Part shown: positions 60,638 to 64,000 of the stretch, in pieces
How positions within the stretch are numbered: the stretch's first letter is position 1
Layout: each line of letters opens with the position of its first letter
Assembly (NCBI RefSeq): GCF_014647655.1
Contig: NZ_BMPP01000002.1
Span: 62,001 to 126,000, forward strand
Direction of reading: 5' to 3'
Origin: Deinococcus malanensis
GTDB lineage: Bacteria > Deinococcota > Deinococci > Deinococcales > Deinococcaceae
DNA length: 64,000 bases
Notes under the pieces: generated by a model
Databases searched by the model: none
The model's input: only the letters and a program-made list of their open reading frames with translations
What the model was told of the DNA's origin: nothing
Made by a program: the position numbers and the translations under genes

Positions 60638-61792
60638 TCAGCGCCGCTGGTCCTGCACGCCCTGGCCCTGGTGGTCGGGCTCAATGGTCAGCTCGTCGGC
60701 GCGAATGGCAAAGCGGTTCTGGAAATCTGTCTGTAACCCTGCCAGATCTGCACGCGGCTCGCCCCGGACGCTCAGGTGAAGGCGGTCGGTGCCGCCGGAC
60801 GTGAAAATACGCAGGGTGTGCTGCAGGTGATCAAGCCCATGCCCTGCCAGCCAGAAGGCCACCTCACGCGGGAACAGCTTGACGCCCTTGACCTTCAGCA
60901 TCCCGCTGACATGCCCGAAGACGCCGCCCGGGAGATAGGTGCCGTCCATGCGCCGCTCCAGCCGGGTCAGGTCTCCGGTACGGAAGCGCAGCAGGGGCAT
61001 GGCCTGCTTGCTCAGGTGGGTCACCACCAGCTCACCGCGGGCGCCGTCCTGCACTGGCTGACCGGATTCGGGATCGACCACCTCGACATACACCCAGTCA
61101 TCCAGCACTTTCATGCCGTCCTGAGCGGGGGTTTCCAGGGCGATCAGGCCGGCTTCACTGGTGGCGTAACAGTCCAGCGCGCTGCACTTCAGGGCAGACT
61201 GGACGCGCTCTCGCCGGCCCTCGATGCTGCTCATGGGCTCGCCGGCGGCGATCAGCAGTTCGACCCCTGCGCCGGCTTCCCCGAGCTTCTGCGCAAAACT
61301 CGGGGCACTGACCAGGACCCGGACCTTCAGTCGGCGCAGGGTGTCCAGCTGCGCCTCGGTCTCGCCTGGGCCAAAGGGAATGGTCTTGGCCCCCAGGGTT
61401 TCGAGGCCGTCTTGCATCAACCAGCCACCGGCAAACCGGTGGTAACCAAATGCCACCTGCACGTGGTCGCCGGGCCGTATACCCGCCCAGGCAAAAGCTT
61501 GAGCGCTGGCGCGTCCATGTGCCTCGATATCAGCGCGCGTGGCGTACTCCGGAAGCCAGCCGCCCCCCGGATGCGGCGTGAGGTGGACCCGCACCGAGTC
61601 CGGGTGCTGCAGTTCCCCGGCTTCAAACGCGGCCGTCAGCCGGTCCCGGGTCAGAAACGGCAGGGCCGTCCAGTCTGCCGTATCAGGTACGTCCCGCAGG
61701 GCCTCGCTGTACAGCGGCAGGGCCCGCAGGCGCGAAAGGAGGGCAGGCAGGTCCGGCGGAGAAGTTCGGGGGGAAGACAGGGTATTCGTCAT
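60638..61792 (-). CDS. phenylacetate-CoA ligase (PaaK)-like AMP-binding enzyme
   Basis: A 384-residue adenylate-forming protein. YATRADIEAHGRASAQAFAWAGI and GDHVQVAFGYHRFAGG fit the PaaK group; CYATSEAGLIALE is the acid-binding motif, RFRTGDLTRLE the ATP/hinge motif, and KVKGVKLFPREVAF the C-terminal part. It probably activates an aromatic or branched acid with CoA. ATG 61792 is chosen because CGGAG lies 6 nt upstream. Linked to LivF and a binding protein. Confidence 0.82.
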   Translation of the reverse strand: MTNTLSSPRTSPPDLPALLSRLRALPLYSEALRDVPDTADWTALPFLTRDRLTAAFEAGELQHPDSVRVHLTPHPGGGWLPEYATRADIEAHGRASAQAFAWAGIRPGDHVQVAFGYHRFAGGWLMQDGLETLGAKTIPFGPGETEAQLDTLRRLKVRVLVSAPSFAQKLGEAGAGVELLIAAGEPMSSIEGRRERVQSALKCSALDCYATSEAGLIALETPAQDGMKVLDDWVYVEVVDPESGQPVQDGARGELVVTHLSKQAMPLLRFRTGDLTRLERRMDGTYLPGGVFGHVSGMLKVKGVKLFPREVAFWLAGHGLDHLQHTLRIFTSGGTDRLHLSVRGEPRADLAGLQTDFQNRFAIRADELTIEPDHQGQGVQDQRR

Positions 61793-61855
61793 GAAAATCT
61801 CCGTCATGGCCGGGCAGGGCAGCCGACGTGAACTGTCAGGTGCCCGCGGCGGCGA

Positions 61856-62707
61856 TTACATCCAGCGTTTGCGACGTTTGTAGCTCTTGACCTCGCGGAA
61901 GCTCTTGCGGCTGCCCTGCTCGGTGACGCCCAGATAGAATTCCTTGACGTCCGGGTTGCTGGCCAGTTCGGCACTCTCACCTTCCATCACGATGCGGCCC
62001 CCCTCCATCACGTAGCCGTAATCGCTGTTGCGCAGGGCAATGCTGGCATTCTGCTCGACCACCAGCACGCCAACGCCCTCCTGACGGTTGATCTGCCGCA
62101 CGTTGTCGAAGATCTCCGCGACCAGCAGCGGGGCCAGTCCCAGGGACGGCTCGTCGAGCAGCAGCACCTTGGGATGGGCCATCAGGGCGCGGCCGATGGC
62201 GATCATCTGCTGTTCGCCGCCCGAGGTGTAGCCGGCCTGCTTGTTGCGTAGCGCCCGGAGCTTGGGAAAGTAGGTGTAGATCCGCTCCAGGTCACTCTGC
62301 CAGTTGCCGCGGCCCAGGATCGCTCCGGCGCGCAGGTTCTCCTCGACGCTCAGGTGCTTGAACACCCGGCGGCCTTCAGGTACCTGCACCACGCCACTTT
62401 TGACGACATCGGTGCCGTTCATGCCCGACAGCACCCGGCCTTCAAAGGTGACGGTGCCTTCGCGGATCTTGCCGTTCTCGGGCTTGAGCAGTCCTGAAAT
62501 GGCGCGCAGGGTGGTGGTCTTGCCCGCGCCGTTGGTCCCCAGCAGGCTGGTTACTCGTCCGGCCCGGACGTTCAGCGAGACACCGCGCAGCACCTGCACG
62601 ATGTCGTGGTAAACGACCTCCACGTTGTTGATGGTCAGGTCGCTGCCCATCGCCGTGCCCACCGGAGGCGGGGTGGCGTGGGGTTGTGTTTGAAGGATTG
62701 AGGTCAA
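61856..62707 (-). CDS. livF: branched-chain amino acid-type ABC ATP-binding protein (LivF-like)
   Basis: A 283-residue ABC ATPase of the LivF type. Walker A GTNGAGKTT (near residue 55), VVQVPEGRRVFKHLSVEENL (LivF-specific), signature TSGGEQQMIAIGRAL and Walker B LLLDEPSLGLAP. The start is TTG 62707, 6 nt after AGGAGGG; an in-frame ATG 14 codons up lacks an RBS. The C-terminal 25 residues are unusually basic (KSYKRRKRWM). The permeases and LivG are outside the window. Confidence 0.87.
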   Translation of the reverse strand: MTSILQTQPHATPPPVGTAMGSDLTINNVEVVYHDIVQVLRGVSLNVRAGRVTSLLGTNGAGKTTTLRAISGLLKPENGKIREGTVTFEGRVLSGMNGTDVVKSGVVQVPEGRRVFKHLSVEENLRAGAILGRGNWQSDLERIYTYFPKLRALRNKQAGYTSGGEQQMIAIGRALMAHPKVLLLDEPSLGLAPLLVAEIFDNVRQINRQEGVGVLVVEQNASIALRNSDYGYVMEGGRIVMEGESAELASNPDVKEFYLGVTEQGSRKSFREVKSYKRRKRWM

Positions 62708-62731
62708 ACGGAGCCCTCCTTTAGTGGGCAA

Positions 62732-62772
62732 CGGGAGGGAAGTGGCCACAGGAAATGGCCTCCTCCCTCCCG
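62732..62772 (-). terminator. intercistronic hairpin between binding protein and livF
   Basis: CGGGAGGGA (62732-62740) pairs with TCCCTCCCG (62764-62772), with an inner GGCC/GGCC pair. No T-tract; it could partly terminate or protect the upstream binding-protein mRNA. Confidence 0.5.
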
Positions 62773-62777
62773 GGGAC

Positions 62778-63965
62778 TTACTTCAGGGGGTGGACCAGCT
62801 GGAACATGCGGCTGCGCTGCGCCCCGGTAATGGCCTTGAAGTTGCCGGTGGCGTCGGCCTGGAGCAGACGCAGACTTTCGGCACCGACGTGGTCCTTGGC
62901 GCTGAAGGTCACCGGGCCCACCGTGAAGCCGGGATTGAACGAGCGGCTGCCGTTCATGCTGGTCAGGCCCTTGTACACGCTGGCGGCGCTGATGTCCCTG
63001 CCGCCGCGTTTCATGGCTTCGATGGCAATGGCGGCGGCCAGCATGCCGCTGGTGTAATGCACACTGCGGATGGTGTCGGCCTTGCGTCCGTTCTGGGCGC
63101 CGATCCTCTTGACCAGCTGGATCCCGGGGCGGTCGCCCTCATCGAACATGTAGTAGCTGGTGGCCCAGATAAAGTCCTTGGCCGCGTCACCGGCCAGCTT
63201 GGTCAGGTCTTCCCCACCCGTGTAGTGGGCCCCCAGGAACTGCATCTTGCCCAGCAGGTTGAGCCGCTTGGCATCCTTGAGGATGTTGGCCACGGGGCCG
63301 GCGGTATTCTGGTTGATCACGTACTTCACGCCCTGCGCTTCCAGGCGTTTGAGCAGCGCCGTGTTGTCAAGGTTGTTGCCGCCGACTTCCTGCACGTCGG
63401 TGATCTTCAGGCCCAGCCGGGCAGCGGCCTTGCGGGCATCCACGACCGGGTCACGGCCGAAGGGGCTCGGGTTGACCACCAGGGCGACCTTGGCCCCACG
63501 TTCCTTGCTGGCCACGTATTCGAGCAGCGCCACGATGTTCTCGCTGTAGCTGCTGACTGGCAGGAACATGTACTGGTTGTTCGGGGGATCAATCAGTCCG
63601 ATGTGGTAGCTGGCGGGCAGGGTGGGCACCTTGGTCTCCTGCACCACGCCCTTGATCTGCAGCATGCCCCCCGTGGCGTAGCCCAGGAACACCGGCACGT
63701 TCTGACCCCCCACGAATTCCTCAAAGTTGCGCTGGGTGTTGGCGTTGTTGTACTGGTCGTCACGCACCACGCAGTTCAGGGTCACGCTGAGCATCTTCTG
63801 GCTGTTGGCGTACTTGCAGTAGTCCTCGACACCTGCGGCGTAGCTGGAACCGGCGTCACTGGTGGGACCGGTGATGGCGCCTGACCAGACCAGGGTGGTG
63901 TTTCTCTGTGCCGTAGCAAAGGAGGCCAGGGAGACGAGGGCAGTCAGGGCAAGAAGTTTCTTCAT
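62778..63965 (-). CDS. branched-chain amino acid-type ABC substrate-binding protein
   Basis: A 395-residue exported binding protein of the LivJ/periplasmic-binding type 1 fold. The signal peptide ends near ATAQ. The mature part has LVWSGAITGPTSDAGSSYAAGVEDY, VRDDQYNNANTQRNFEEFV and the central VALVVNPSPFGRDPV/NNLDNTALLKRLEAQGVKYVI halves. GGAGGT precedes the ATG. The neighbouring PaaK-like ligase suggests an aromatic or short branched acid instead of a plain amino acid. Confidence 0.88.
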   Translation of the reverse strand: MKKLLALTALVSLASFATAQRNTTLVWSGAITGPTSDAGSSYAAGVEDYCKYANSQKMLSVTLNCVVRDDQYNNANTQRNFEEFVGGQNVPVFLGYATGGMLQIKGVVQETKVPTLPASYHIGLIDPPNNQYMFLPVSSYSENIVALLEYVASKERGAKVALVVNPSPFGRDPVVDARKAAARLGLKITDVQEVGGNNLDNTALLKRLEAQGVKYVINQNTAGPVANILKDAKRLNLLGKMQFLGAHYTGGEDLTKLAGDAAKDFIWATSYYMFDEGDRPGIQLVKRIGAQNGRKADTIRSVHYTSGMLAAAIAIEAMKRGGRDISAASVYKGLTSMNGSRSFNPGFTVGPVTFSAKDHVGAESLRLLQADATGNFKAITGAQRSRMFQLVHPLK

Positions 63966-64000
63966 GGGCTTACCTCCGGGGTAAGGAAAGGGGCGGCAAC

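Overview
The window looks like a chromosomal segment of a Deinococcus species. This is inferred from GC-rich codon use, a lysine-type homocitrate synthase (alpha-aminoadipate route, typical of Deinococcus-Thermus), a primary sigma factor with a long Ala/Lys-rich N-terminus, and many genes whose start codon lies only 5-8 nt after a TANNNT -10 box (leaderless transcripts, a known habit of Deinococcus). No tRNA, rRNA, insertion sequence, prophage or CRISPR array was seen. Most of the segment is housekeeping and metabolic, in short operons with 4-nt stop/start overlaps.

Layout. 1-4.8 kb: assimilatory sulfur cluster (end of a ferredoxin-dependent sulfite/nitrite reductase, cysC, cysH, sat) followed by a sulfonate-type ABC importer whose substrate-binding protein gene is reduced to a short remnant. 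4.8-5.3 kb: gene-poor spacer with strong hairpins. 5.3-8.0 kb: MATE efflux pump and homocitrate synthase, divergent. 8.0-8.5 kb: a CdiI-type immunity gene broken by one missing base in an A-run. 8.5-11.6 kb: PhzF-like protein coupled to a BenE-type transporter, then rlmN. 11.7-17.3 kb: envelope operon (TPR protein, SPOR protein, Rex redox repressor, lipoprotein). 17.3-24.0 kb, minus strand: 5'-nucleotidase-type phosphoesterase, FMN-dependent 2-hydroxyacid oxidase, glycolate oxidase subunits. 24-33 kb: LLM flavoprotein, MFS pump, PRTase-like protein, ICMT-like protein with MeaB, phosphatase with purM, DedA protein, MBL hydrolase with trpC.

33-47.7 kb: hpt, a leuS gene behind an attenuator-like leader, a cluster of small unknown genes with one lipoprotein, a polyprenyl synthase, an N-formylglutamate amidohydrolase-like enzyme, recF-dciA, moaB, truD and an AlbA_2-type regulator. 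47.7-51.2 kb: a maltose/trehalose-type ABC importer with a clear promoter and LacI-type operator. 51.3-53.6 kb: methyltransferase, M23 peptidase and small unknown proteins. 53.6-57.3 kb: DUF58-MoxR-DUF4129 operon. 57.3-60.5 kb: rpoD and an RsmC-like methyltransferase. 60.6-64 kb: branched-chain-type binding protein, LivF-like ATPase and a PaaK-like ligase.

The most interesting signal is regulatory. Besides about 17 leaderless genes, four very short leaderless upstream ORFs were found before leuS, glcF, the DUF4129 protein gene and the rsmC-like gene. Two of them end exactly on the start codon of the next gene, which suggests translational coupling. The leuS leader also carries two mutually exclusive hairpins, the second a textbook intrinsic terminator.
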